64,000 nt of DNA, taken from JBMHDW01 sp049889175. Its GTDB lineage: Bacteria; Pseudomonadota; Gammaproteobacteria; Comchoanobacterales; Comchoanobacteraceae. Made by a program: the position numbers and the translations under genes. The stretch lies in NCBI GenBank assembly GCA_049889175.1, contig JBMHDW010000011.1, positions 124,001-188,000 on the forward strand. The letters run 5' to 3'. Numbering within the stretch: position 1 is the first letter of the stretch; each line of letters begins with the position of its first letter. The notes below the pieces were generated by a model. It was not told the DNA's origin. It made no database searches and saw only the letters and a list, made by a program, of their open reading frames with translations. This document shows positions 9,805 through 17,881 of the stretch, piece after piece.

Positions 9805-9880
9805 TTCGGGCCTCTATTTGGTGCTTATTATGACAGATAAATATGACGAGGTCCACGTAAAACACGAGTGAGGTAAAAAA

Positions 9881-10396
9881 ATGTGGTTATGGGTTGATTT
9901 AGAGATGACAGGGTTAGATTCCGCTCAAGATGTCATACTAGAGGTTGCTGCCATTAAGACTGATCAAGATCTTAATATAATAGGTGATGTATTTGAGGCA
10001 GTTGTTCATCAGTCAGATTCTGTGCTTGATAATATGAATGAGTGGTGCCAGGATCAGCATCAAAAAAGTGGCTTAGTTGATCGCGTAAAGCAAAGTAATT
10101 ATACGATTGAGCAGGTAGAGGAACATTTATTGACATGGCTTGGTGATGATTCTCATGATATTATTTTGTGCGGTAATTCAATCCATACAGATAGGCGCTT
10201 TATAGATCGTTATATGCCTCGTTTAGCTGAGCGATTACATTATAGAATGATTGATGTGACTTCAATAAAATTGTGTGTTGAGGCCTGGCAGCCAAAGAAT
10301 GTGAGTGGATTCAAGTCTAGCGATCACCGAGCTTTATCTGATATTAAAGCATCTATTGATGAATTAAAGCATTACAAAAGTCTTTTCCTTTCCTAG
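9881..10396 (+). CDS. orn: Oligoribonuclease
   Basis: A 171-residue DEDDh 3'-5' exonuclease that removes the di- to pentanucleotides left by larger RNases; it is usually essential in gammaproteobacteria and also clears pGpG. The first acidic motif WVDLEMTGLD is at residues 4-13, the second lies in CGNSIHTDRRF, and the last, with the catalytic histidine, is HRALSDI. The length is slightly below the usual 180. GAGG lies upstream of the ATG. tsaE follows after 6 bp, so the two are probably one transcript. Confidence 0.96.
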   Translation: MWLWVDLEMTGLDSAQDVILEVAAIKTDQDLNIIGDVFEAVVHQSDSVLDNMNEWCQDQHQKSGLVDRVKQSNYTIEQVEEHLLTWLGDDSHDIILCGNSIHTDRRFIDRYMPRLAERLHYRMIDVTSIKLCVEAWQPKNVSGFKSSDHRALSDIKASIDELKHYKSLFLS

Positions 10397-10402
10397 TTTC
10401 GT

Positions 10403-10861
10403 ATGTTGGGTCCTTTTATTATTAATCAATCTCAAATGAGCGATATGGCAAAGCGTTGGTCGTCGATTCATAGTCATTTCCCTAAGGGTGTTTTTTTTAT
10501 GCATGGTGAGATGGGTGCTGGAAAAACAACTTGGATTGCTAGTGTTTTAAGGGGTATGGGGGTTTCAGAGTCTGTGACGAGTCCTACTTTTGGTTTGATT
10601 CATCATTATCAGGTTGGGGAGCTGTTAGCTTTGCACGCTGATTTGTTTCGATTAGCATCAACTGAAGATGTATTGAACACTGGCCTAATTGATGAAATAG
10701 AGAATGCAGATTTGGCATGGATTGAATGGCCTGATAAGGCTCTGATTCAATCAGATTTGATGTTTAAGTTTCGTTATTTGAATGATCTAGAGCGCGAGTT
10801 ATGCGTTGAGCCATGTACTGATTTTGGTGAATTCTTGTGCACAGAATATCAAAAAAGGTAA
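10403..10861 (+). CDS. tsaE: tRNA t6A biosynthesis ATPase TsaE
   Basis: This 152-residue P-loop ATPase works with TsaB and TsaD to place threonylcarbamoyl on A37 of ANN-decoding tRNAs. The Walker A motif GEMGAGKTT lies at about 35-43, followed by the family segments VTSPTFGLIHHY and LHADLFRL, and WIEWPDKA near the end. Its partner tsaD is also in this window, at 32.5 kb. The gene lies directly downstream of orn and converges on rne; a strong hairpin separates the two. Confidence 0.94.
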   Translation: MLGPFIINQSQMSDMAKRWSSIHSHFPKGVFFMHGEMGAGKTTWIASVLRGMGVSESVTSPTFGLIHHYQVGELLALHADLFRLASTEDVLNTGLIDEIENADLAWIEWPDKALIQSDLMFKFRYLNDLERELCVEPCTDFGEFLCTEYQKR

Positions 10862-10892
10862 GCAGCTAATCTAGTGATTGCTGCTTACCTTT
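10854..10892 (-). terminator. Rho-independent terminator between tsaE and rne
   Basis: A perfect 13-bp inverted repeat (AAAGGTAAGCAGC at 10854-10866 with its complement at 10880-10892) encloses an inner AATC/GATT pair. Read on the minus strand the stem ends in six thymines, the classic form for stopping rne transcription. On the plus strand the trailing T-run is only three long, so it would act more weakly on tsaE. Confidence 0.85.
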
Positions 10893-10905
10893 GGTATAAA
10901 GGTGA

Positions 10906-12897
10906 TTAACTCTTGGCCTCATCTGTGCTCTTTTTGCGAGGAGCTCTTCGGGAGGAGCTGGTGGATCTTCTTGTCGAGTTACCAGATCTGTTGTTACTAT
11001 TACGATTATTGCTGGTGGCGCTTCTTGCTCCGGAAGGTGATCTTCGTTGGTTGGTGTTTTTATTGCCGGAGTTATTTTGTCTCGTTCGCTTTGGTTTGGG
11101 TTTGGTTGTCTCTTTCTTGTTGGGTTTGCTCTTTTGGCTGCTCGAGAAAAGGGAATTCCAAATTTGTGCAAAAATACCCGGTTGGTTTTTAGATGTTGGT
11201 TTGGATTGGTTTACATATTGCTTGGTAACAACAGGGTTATGTTGTTTGCTTTGGTTTTGGTGCCACTCTGGTGCTTTGTCAATGGTTTGGTCATTTGTAG
11301 AAGTTTCCATGGCTTCCAACGTTGTATGTTCTTGCTGCCTGAATCTTTTAATGACATAACGCTTGTTTGTGTATTGTGTCGTAGGGATGATGAGAATAGA
11401 GACATTGTGATCATTTTCAATGGTTTTGATAAGATCCCGTTTATCATTAAGAATGTAGGTACCTGTCTCTATGCTACAAAAAACGTGAATGCTGCCACAG
11501 CTTTCTGACATTGCTGCATCCATCACTCTATGCATAATTTGAGCTCCTTGATGCATAATTGTGTTTACAAATCCAGACCCATCACAGTGATCGCAAGTGG
11601 TTTGATTGGCTTCATAAATGGGTGTTCCTAAGCGCTGGCGAGAAAGTGTCATGCATCCAGATAGCTCACATATGGGCATGAATCTTACTTTTGCCCTGTC
11701 TTTAGAGATGATTTTTTGTATCAGTAGTTCAACTTTCTTTTTGTGCTGTTCATTATCCATGTCAATAAAATCAATGATGATAATCCCATCCATTTTTCTC
11801 AGCGTTACTTGACGCATAATTTCAGTTGCAGCCTCAAGGTTGGTTTGAAGGGCAGTTTCTTCAATGTTTTTGCCAGAAGTTGCTTTGGCTGAGTTTACAT
11901 CAATGATTGAGCCAGCATCAAATATGCCAAAGGATAATTTTCCACCGGATGGTAGGGTGATTTCACGCTCGGTAAGTTGGTCTATTTGGCTATCGATATT
12001 ATAGTGGTGAAAAAGACTAACATTTTTGTTCTGATATAGCTCGAGGCGATCAATAAATTCTGGGCGAATGTTATTGAGAAAGTGAGAGAGTTCAGTAAAA
12101 ATATTCTCGTTGTCGACAAGTATTTTTTCTACATTTTGATTGAGGTGATCGCGAACTGTCCGCATTACAGGGTTGGCTTCTTTATGAAGAAGTTTGGGTG
12201 CCCGGAAAGATTTTGCTGCTTCAGTGATTTGGTCATGAAGATTAACAAGCATATCTAAGTCCCACTGTAAATCTTCCAATGGTTTGCCAATGCCAGCAGT
12301 TCTAATAATAATAGGATACTGGTTGGGGTTGTTAAGTTGATCAAGTGTCTCTTTCATATGATCTCGTTCGGCATGATCAGCTTTTTTCGAGATGCCGCCG
12401 TTGCCAGTATTATAAGGCATGAGAACAAGACTAGATCCAGGGAGGGTTATGTTTGTGGTGAGAGCAGCGCCTTTTTTCTCGCGCTCACGCTCTTCTTTTT
12501 CAATCTGTACGATGAGACTTTGACCCACTTTGACAGAGGCTTTGATTTGCTCTAGTAAACTTGGTTCTTTTGCTTTGCTCTCTGCATCATTGGTTTCATC
12601 TGTTGTTTTAGGTTTGGCGGTTTTTTCTGGCATCTTCTTTTTATAAAGGTCCACAACCTCTTTGAATGGTAAGAAGCCTTTTCTGTTAGCGCCATAGTCA
12701 ACAAACAAGGCATTAATACTGGCCTCAATTTTTGTGACAGTTCCAAGATATATATTACCTCTTTTATGGTGTTCTTGTGATGATTTTTCAAAATCGATGA
12801 ATGAAAGTTGGTTGTCATAAGTGATTGCAATCCTACTTTCGTTGGGTATGCTTGAATTGATAAAAATATTGATTTTACAATCTTTTTTGCTTGTCAT
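10906..12897 (-). CDS. rne: Ribonuclease E, short form
   Basis: A 663-residue RNase E/G endonuclease that cuts AU-rich single-stranded RNA and starts mRNA decay and rRNA/tRNA processing. The S1 domain (about 43-150) carries a lysine- and glutamate-rich insertion at 85-115. Catalytic metal ligands are D333 in SIIDVNSA and D376 in IIIDFIDM. The zinc-link is C435-x2-C438 in CDHCDGSG. The last 120 residues are a basic, Ser/Asn/Arg-rich low-complexity tail. The long degradosome scaffold of the E. coli enzyme (1061 residues) is missing. RNase G is the alternative, but the basic tail and the divergent rluC favour RNase E. GAGG precedes the ATG. Confidence 0.9.
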   Translation of the reverse strand: MTSKKDCKINIFINSSIPNESRIAITYDNQLSFIDFEKSSQEHHKRGNIYLGTVTKIEASINALFVDYGANRKGFLPFKEVVDLYKKKMPEKTAKPKTTDETNDAESKAKEPSLLEQIKASVKVGQSLIVQIEKEEREREKKGAALTTNITLPGSSLVLMPYNTGNGGISKKADHAERDHMKETLDQLNNPNQYPIIIRTAGIGKPLEDLQWDLDMLVNLHDQITEAAKSFRAPKLLHKEANPVMRTVRDHLNQNVEKILVDNENIFTELSHFLNNIRPEFIDRLELYQNKNVSLFHHYNIDSQIDQLTEREITLPSGGKLSFGIFDAGSIIDVNSAKATSGKNIEETALQTNLEAATEIMRQVTLRKMDGIIIIDFIDMDNEQHKKKVELLIQKIISKDRAKVRFMPICELSGCMTLSRQRLGTPIYEANQTTCDHCDGSGFVNTIMHQGAQIMHRVMDAAMSESCGSIHVFCSIETGTYILNDKRDLIKTIENDHNVSILIIPTTQYTNKRYVIKRFRQQEHTTLEAMETSTNDQTIDKAPEWHQNQSKQHNPVVTKQYVNQSKPTSKNQPGIFAQIWNSLFSSSQKSKPNKKETTKPKPKRTRQNNSGNKNTNQRRSPSGARSATSNNRNSNNRSGNSTRRSTSSSRRAPRKKSTDEAKS

Positions 12898-13003
12898 TGT
12901 ATCCTCGTGTTCATTTGCTTAAGTGGGTCATGTTTCATAAGGTATCATTCCATGATGATGATCGACATTAAGCTGTTTCCAATAATAAAAGTTCGAATAA
13001 TTG

Positions 13004-13031
13004 TTGTCTAATTAATTTGACACACTATATT
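13004..13031 (+). promoter_or_regulatory. Candidate sigma-70 promoter for rluC
   Basis: TTGTCT at 13004-13009 and TATATT at 13026-13031 are separated by 16 bp in the AT-rich region between divergent rne and rluC. The -10 matches five of six consensus positions and the -35 four. A start near 13038 would leave a leader of about 59 nt before the rluC GTG. Confidence 0.4.
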
Positions 13032-13096
13032 TTAATTCAAATTGATTTAGACATCAAATGTTATTTTGATATTATGTTATTATCAAAGGGGGTATT

Positions 13097-14023
13097 GTGA
13101 TTATCAAGCGAGTTGATGTTGATCGAGTAGGACAAAGAATAGATAACGCTTTAATCTATTGGTTCAAACAGCTGCCTAGGTCTCTTATCTACCGGTGGGT
13201 TCGCAAAGGGCAATTACGCGTCAATGGCAAGCGAGTTAAAGTTCATTATAGACTGGAATTGCATGATGAGGTTCGTGTGCCCTCGTTTTTTTCTAATGAG
13301 AGGCCAAAAGCTCTTGTTCTTGATCAGCAAAAAATAAATGATTTTTGTTCAAGAGTATTATTTGCTGACGATGATTGTTTGGTTATTAATAAGCCTGCGG
13401 GGATCCCTGTGCAAAAGGGTAGTAAGGACGCATATGGTATTATTGATTATTGTAAGGCTTCAGGGCTAAGTGAGGAGTTGTTTTTGGTGCACCGCCTCGA
13501 TAAGCATACGACGGGTTGTTTGGTGTTGGCTAAGAGTAGGTTGGCAGCTTTGGATTTAGGGCGGCAATTTAAAAAACGTCAAGTGAAGAAAACATATCAA
13601 GCAATTGTCATGGGTGAAGTAAAATGGTCTGAGAGGATTGTTGATGCGCCCCTGCTAAAGTTGCAAGAAATCCAAAAAGCATGTGTTGTTGTGGATGATC
13701 GTGGTAAGCCCTCTAAGAGTTCTTTTCGCTGCTTAAGTGTGGGGGTTGGTGCTAGTTTGGTCGAGGTTGATATTGAAACAGGTAGAACTCATCAAATAAG
13801 GGTGCACTCAAAGTATTTAGGTTGTCCAGTTTGGGGGGATGAGCGTTATACAACCAAGCTGGAATATCGGGATATGCAGTCAAATGTAAGTAGATTAGTG
13901 ATGTGTTTGCATGCTGTAAGTGTGTCATTTGACTTGATTTCTTCTGGATCAACCGTTAATCTGAAGGCTTCAATGAGTGAGGAATTTAAAAAATGTTTGC
14001 AAGAATTAAAGATATTAAGGTAG
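13097..14023 (+). CDS. rluC: 23S rRNA pseudouridine synthase RluC
   Basis: A 308-residue RluA-family enzyme that in E. coli forms pseudouridine at 955, 2504 and 2580 of 23S rRNA. An N-terminal S4 RNA-binding domain (about 12-60) precedes the catalytic domain. The catalytic aspartate is D135 in HRLDKHTTG. The signature ETGRTHQIRVH is also present. The start is GTG, preceded by AAAGGGGG. It is divergent from rne, the arrangement also found in E. coli, which favours RluC over RluD or RluA. The end overlaps the HAD gene by 31 bp. Confidence 0.92.
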   Translation: MIIKRVDVDRVGQRIDNALIYWFKQLPRSLIYRWVRKGQLRVNGKRVKVHYRLELHDEVRVPSFFSNERPKALVLDQQKINDFCSRVLFADDDCLVINKPAGIPVQKGSKDAYGIIDYCKASGLSEELFLVHRLDKHTTGCLVLAKSRLAALDLGRQFKKRQVKKTYQAIVMGEVKWSERIVDAPLLKLQEIQKACVVVDDRGKPSKSSFRCLSVGVGASLVEVDIETGRTHQIRVHSKYLGCPVWGDERYTTKLEYRDMQSNVSRLVMCLHAVSVSFDLISSGSTVNLKASMSEEFKKCLQELKILR

Positions 14024-14676
14024 TCGCTTTTGATTGGGATGGAACGCTTGTTAACTCCTTCCCTGAGATTGGTGAGGCCTTTCAGAGAACGCTAACAAAG
14101 TTAAATATGCCTGCAATGGATCCTGATGTTGTTAGGCGTCATGTCGGTGGTGGTCACGATGCTATGTTTCGCGCTATCATTGATGAACTGGGGTTATCAA
14201 TCGATGTTCCTGACAAAGATTATTTCTGGGGGGCGTTTTACACGTGTTATCAGCCTCGGAATATTCATCTGTTTGAGGGGGTGTTGGCGTCGCTTCAGGA
14301 GCTTAAAAGCAAGGGGTTTAAGCTTTATATTGCAACCAATAAGCCCAGCCATTCATTTAGTGTTGAGTATCAAGAGTTAACAGTGTTACATGGTTTGTTT
14401 GAGCGGGTGTTGTGTGCGGATGAATATGTGGGGAAGCCAGACCCAGCGATGCTTCGATTGATCTGTGATGATGCTGGCATTCAAAAACATCAGATGCTTA
14501 TGGTTGGCGATACGTCCTTTGATGTTTTAGCCGCTCGCGCAAATGGTTCTCCAGTTGCAGCAGTTGCATGTGGTAATATGAGGCTTGATGAGTTAACTGC
14601 TTTAAATGCTGATATATTGTGCAAGACAACACCGGAGGTTTGTGCAACTTTGATCGATGAGTGTGTTCCAGTCTAA
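13993..14676 (+). CDS. HAD-family phosphatase, phosphoglycolate phosphatase-like
   Basis: A 227-residue haloacid dehalogenase hydrolase. The nucleophile motif is DWDGT (D14, D16), motif II is ATNKPS, and motifs III and IV are GKPDP and VGDTSFD. The cap lies between residues 20 and 90, as in the Gph/subfamily IA group. Likely substrates are small phosphate esters such as 2-phosphoglycolate or a sugar phosphate; the sequence does not decide. HAD genes often follow rluC in gammaproteobacteria. The ATG lies inside rluC, so the two are translationally linked. Confidence 0.85.
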   Translation: MFARIKDIKVVAFDWDGTLVNSFPEIGEAFQRTLTKLNMPAMDPDVVRRHVGGGHDAMFRAIIDELGLSIDVPDKDYFWGAFYTCYQPRNIHLFEGVLASLQELKSKGFKLYIATNKPSHSFSVEYQELTVLHGLFERVLCADEYVGKPDPAMLRLICDDAGIQKHQMLMVGDTSFDVLAARANGSPVAAVACGNMRLDELTALNADILCKTTPEVCATLIDECVPV

Positions 14677-14711
14677 AGGTTCAGAAAAAACTGGATATTT
14701 ATTTTTTTTTT
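14667..14711 (+). terminator. Weak terminator or attenuator before rpmF
   Basis: TCCAGT at 14667-14672 pairs with ACTGGA at 14690-14695, followed by a run of ten thymines at 14702-14711. The stem is only 6 bp with a 17-nt loop and overlaps the stop of the HAD gene, so it would terminate partially at best. Confidence 0.35.
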
Positions 14712-14747
14712 AGGTAAACTACGCGATACTATCTTTAGGAGATAAAA

Positions 14748-14942
14748 ATGGCAGTACAAAAATCAAAGGTTACAAGACGCAGAAGAGGTTTGCGTAGGTT
14801 AAATCAAAGGGTTGTTCCTGTAAGTGTGCGGGCAGACTCAGAAACTGGAGAATATCGAGTTTCTCATCATGTTGATAGTAAGCAAGGATATTACAAAGGC
14901 ACGATTGCCGTAAAAAAATTAGATTTCACACAAGCGGAATAA
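14748..14942 (+). CDS. rpmF: 50S ribosomal protein L32
   Basis: A 64-residue L32 protein of the large ribosomal subunit. The N-terminus MAVQKSK followed by TRRRRGLRR is diagnostic, and the GYYKG motif is near the end. The TAGGAGAT ribosome binding site is strong. As in E. coli it is followed at once by plsX and leads the fatty-acid operon. The DUF177 gene (yceD) usually just upstream is absent. The zinc-binding cysteines found in some L32 forms are not present. Confidence 0.95.
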   Translation: MAVQKSKVTRRRRGLRRLNQRVVPVSVRADSETGEYRVSHHVDSKQGYYKGTIAVKKLDFTQAE

Positions 14943-14945
14943 TTT

Positions 14946-15896
14946 GTGATAATTGGCGTTGACTTACTTGGTGGTGATTTGGGTGCTGAGACAACGCTTC
15001 CTGCGTGTCGACGATTTTTAGAGAAAAATCCCAATGCTGAATTACTCGTATTCACAACTCGTGACGTCGAAGTACAGCCTGAACCTAGGTTAAATGTTGA
15101 ATATTGTGAATCATCCATAGCAATGGGTGATAATGTTCGTCAGGCTTTGAAGAAGAAGCATTCTTCGACGATGGGATGCTGCTTGGCTGCGTTGAGTAGT
15201 GGTCGTGTCGATGGTGTTTTAAGCCTCGGTAATACTGGAGCTTATATGGCATTGGCCATGAGGATTGTTGGGATGTCTTCTGAGTATAGCAAAACCGCTA
15301 TATGTTCCGCGGTTCCACCGTTCTCGAGTGAATATCCTATTTACATGACTGACGTGGGTGCAAATGTTGACTGCAAACCAGAAGATTTACTTGGTTTTGC
15401 CACAATGGCGTCTCGTGAGATGTGTTTTGCCAATAATCCAATTCGTATTGGCCTACTGAATGTAGGTCATGAGGATATCAAAGGAAGTCAACTGGTCAAA
15501 GCAGCGCATCAATTACTTTTGGATCATCAGCCTGATTACATTGGTTATGTTGAGCCCAAAGATATTATCGCCAAAAAAGTTAATTTAGTGGTGACTGATG
15601 GTTTTAATGGTAATATTTACATTAAAGGCATATCTGCAACAACGTATCATGTGATGAAACATATTTTGGGTAAAGCTAAAGATAGCTCTATTTTTGGAGC
15701 GCTGGGTCTTGGAATGACATTATCAAGCATTAAGAATGCAATAGAGACTTTTAAAGGGCCTTTTGCTAGTGCCAAATGGCTTGGTTTAAATGGGGTTGTT
15801 GTTAAATGTCATGGTAACGCAAGTATTAATGATGTTGTTTGCGGTCTGGGTCTTGCTTATGATTGGATTAAGTTAAGGGTTTCAGAGGCTGCTTAA
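14946..15896 (+). CDS. plsX: Phosphate acyltransferase PlsX
   Basis: A 316-residue acyl-ACP:phosphate acyltransferase that makes acyl-phosphate, the donor used by PlsY in the first step of phospholipid synthesis. The N-terminal GVDLLGGD matches the family DAMGGD motif, and SLGNTGAYMALA and VVTDGFNGNI are conserved segments. The start is GTG, three bases after the rpmF stop. The partner plsY is also in this window, near 33.5 kb. The end overlaps fabH by one base (TAATG). Confidence 0.94.
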   Translation: MIIGVDLLGGDLGAETTLPACRRFLEKNPNAELLVFTTRDVEVQPEPRLNVEYCESSIAMGDNVRQALKKKHSSTMGCCLAALSSGRVDGVLSLGNTGAYMALAMRIVGMSSEYSKTAICSAVPPFSSEYPIYMTDVGANVDCKPEDLLGFATMASREMCFANNPIRIGLLNVGHEDIKGSQLVKAAHQLLLDHQPDYIGYVEPKDIIAKKVNLVVTDGFNGNIYIKGISATTYHVMKHILGKAKDSSIFGALGLGMTLSSIKNAIETFKGPFASAKWLGLNGVVVKCHGNASINDVVCGLGLAYDWIKLRVSEAA

Positions 15897-16846
15897 TGAC
15901 AGGAATTCGTGTTGGCAAATGGTCTGTATGTTTGCCAAAAAACCGAGTTAGCAATCATCAGCTATCTTTGACAGTTGATACCACTGATGAGTGGATTGTT
16001 AAACGAACAGGGATTGAGTCTCGCTACATTGCGACCCAAGGTGAGAATACATTATCACTGTCGATTCAAGTTGCTCGTTCTTTAGTGCAACAAAATCCCG
16101 AGCTTAGAGATCAATTGGGTTTAGTGATTGTGGCAACATCCACGCCATGGCAGTTAATGCCATCGACCGCATCAGGTGTTCATAGTGCGCTGTCATTATC
16201 AAAATCAACAGGAGCATTTGATGTCAATGCTGCTTGCAGCGGCTTTGTGTCTGCATTTAATACAGCATGTGATTTTGTGCGTCTTCACCAGAAGCCAGTG
16301 ATGTTGATTGGTTCTGAAACCATGAGTCAAGTATTGGATTGGGATGATAGATCTACATGTGTCCTGTTTGGAGATGGTGCTGCTGGTGTGATCATTCATC
16401 CGGGTAGTGCCACAGTTTATCAAACAATAGGTTGTGACGGAAAGTATCACGAGAGTTTAATGACAACTCCTGGACATTTTAAACGCGATTGCTCATCAAT
16501 ACACATGTCTGGAAAGGATATCTTTAAGCAAGCTGTTTCATGTTTGGTTAATGTTGTCAAGACTTTGTGTGATCAGGCCAATATTGCACCTCAAGAATTG
16601 TCACTATTGGTGCCACATCAAGCTAATAAAAGGATACTTTTGCAGGCATCACAGCAGCTTGATATGTCGACTGATTCGGTTATCATGACCATCAATCAGC
16701 ATGCGAATACCTCTTCTGCGTCTGTGCCATTGGCGATGCACGAAGCATTGAAGACTCGTTCACTAAAGGACGGTGACTGGATATTATTGTGTGCCTTTGG
16801 TGCAGGTTTTAGTTGGGCTGGTTCTTTGTACCAGCATGTTGTTTAA
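15896..16846 (+). CDS. fabH: 3-oxoacyl-ACP synthase III (FabH)
   Basis: A 316-residue condensing enzyme that starts fatty-acid synthesis from an acyl-CoA primer and malonyl-ACP. The catalytic triad is visible: C114 in NAACSGF, H241 in VPHQANKR and N271 in NQHANTSS. Family members differ in primer preference, acetyl-CoA or branched acyl-CoA, which cannot be read directly. The leucine dehydrogenase/keto-acid dehydrogenase locus at 41-45 kb makes branched primers plausible. fabD, which normally follows fabH, is missing here; fabG comes next after 13 bp. Confidence 0.95.
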   Translation: MTGIRVGKWSVCLPKNRVSNHQLSLTVDTTDEWIVKRTGIESRYIATQGENTLSLSIQVARSLVQQNPELRDQLGLVIVATSTPWQLMPSTASGVHSALSLSKSTGAFDVNAACSGFVSAFNTACDFVRLHQKPVMLIGSETMSQVLDWDDRSTCVLFGDGAAGVIIHPGSATVYQTIGCDGKYHESLMTTPGHFKRDCSSIHMSGKDIFKQAVSCLVNVVKTLCDQANIAPQELSLLVPHQANKRILLQASQQLDMSTDSVIMTINQHANTSSASVPLAMHEALKTRSLKDGDWILLCAFGAGFSWAGSLYQHVV

Positions 16847-16859
16847 ATAAGGGAATTTC

Positions 16860-17594
16860 ATGACAAAAAATATTCTTGTTACAGGAGCAAGCCGAGGTAT
16901 TGGCCGCGCTATTATCGATTACATAGAAGCCAAAACCGATCATCATTTAGTGGTTACAGCACAGTCTGAGTCTGGTGTTGAAGCGTTGAGGTCTTCTTTT
17001 GAGAATAATGATCGTATTACGGTGCGTCAGCTTGATTTATCAAAACATGATCAAATTGAGGCGTGGTGTTCCTCTCTTAATGAGGAAGGTTTTAAACCTG
17101 ACGTTTTAATCAATAATGCAGGTATTACTCAGGATAATCTAAGTTTAAGAATGAAGCCATCTCAGTGGCAATCAGTGATCGATGTAAATTTAACAGGTAC
17201 TTATTATTTAACACAAAGCATTATGAAGGGGATGCTAAAACGTAGATGGGGTAGGTTGATTCATCTGTCATCTGTTGTTGCATACACGGGTAATGCAGGC
17301 CAGGCAAATTATGCTGCAAGTAAAGCTGGTTTGGTTGGTATGAGTAAAAGTTTGGCTTTAGAATCTGCAGCAAGAAATGTAACCTCAAATGTTATTGCAC
17401 CAGGTCTCATCGAGACAGATATGACACAATCTATACCCGAAAATGAACAGGCAAAGTTGTTGGCTAAAATTCCAATGAAGCGATTAGGTAAGGCCTCTGA
17501 AGTTGCAAGTTTCATTTGCTTTTTATGTGGTGATGAGGCAAGCTACATCACAGGTCAAACATTTCATATTAACGGTGGAATGTATGTTATTTGA
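16860..17594 (+). CDS. fabG: 3-oxoacyl-ACP reductase FabG
   Basis: A 244-residue short-chain dehydrogenase that reduces 3-oxoacyl-ACP with NADPH in each elongation cycle. The cofactor motif GASRGIG lies at 9-15 and NNAG at 85-88. The catalytic residues are S138, Y151 and K155 (YAASK). C-terminal GQTFHINGGMY is typical. It sits between fabH and acpP in the fab operon. Confidence 0.96.
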   Translation: MTKNILVTGASRGIGRAIIDYIEAKTDHHLVVTAQSESGVEALRSSFENNDRITVRQLDLSKHDQIEAWCSSLNEEGFKPDVLINNAGITQDNLSLRMKPSQWQSVIDVNLTGTYYLTQSIMKGMLKRRWGRLIHLSSVVAYTGNAGQANYAASKAGLVGMSKSLALESAARNVTSNVIAPGLIETDMTQSIPENEQAKLLAKIPMKRLGKASEVASFICFLCGDEASYITGQTFHINGGMYVI

Positions 17595-17620
17595 TTATCA
17601 ATTATTTAAAGGGGGTGAAT

Positions 17621-17857
17621 ATGTCATCAATTGAAGATAGAGTAAAAAAAATTGTTGTTGAACAACTTGGTGTTAATGAAGAAGAGGTTAAATCAGAAGC
17701 TAGTTTTGTGGATGATTTAGGTGCAGATTCTTTAGATACTGTTGAGTTAGTTATGGCGCTTGAGGAAGAATTTGAAACAGAAATTCCAGATGAAGAGGCT
17801 GAAAAAATCACTACAGTTCAGCAAGCAATTGATTACATAAAAAATCATCAAGCATAA
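17621..17857 (+). CDS. acpP: Acyl carrier protein
   Basis: The 78-residue acidic carrier of growing acyl chains. The phosphopantetheine attachment serine is S37 in GADSLDT, and the helix-2 segment VELVMALEEEF is conserved. I start at the ATG at 17621, which is preceded by AAAGGGGG and gives the standard MSSIEDRV N-terminus; an upstream in-frame start would add ten residues with no ribosome binding site. Confidence 0.97.
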   Translation: MSSIEDRVKKIVVEQLGVNEEEVKSEASFVDDLGADSLDTVELVMALEEEFETEIPDEEAEKITTVQQAIDYIKNHQA

Positions 17858-17881
17858 ACTTTTGATAATTCTGTGGTAGAT

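Noticed and set aside
10878..11508. Three overlapping plus-strand open frames opposite the end of rne
   Set aside because: They are mirror images of the Ser/Asn/Arg-rich tail of RNase E. Low-complexity coding sequence keeps several antisense frames open, and the products have no ribosome binding sites or sensible composition.
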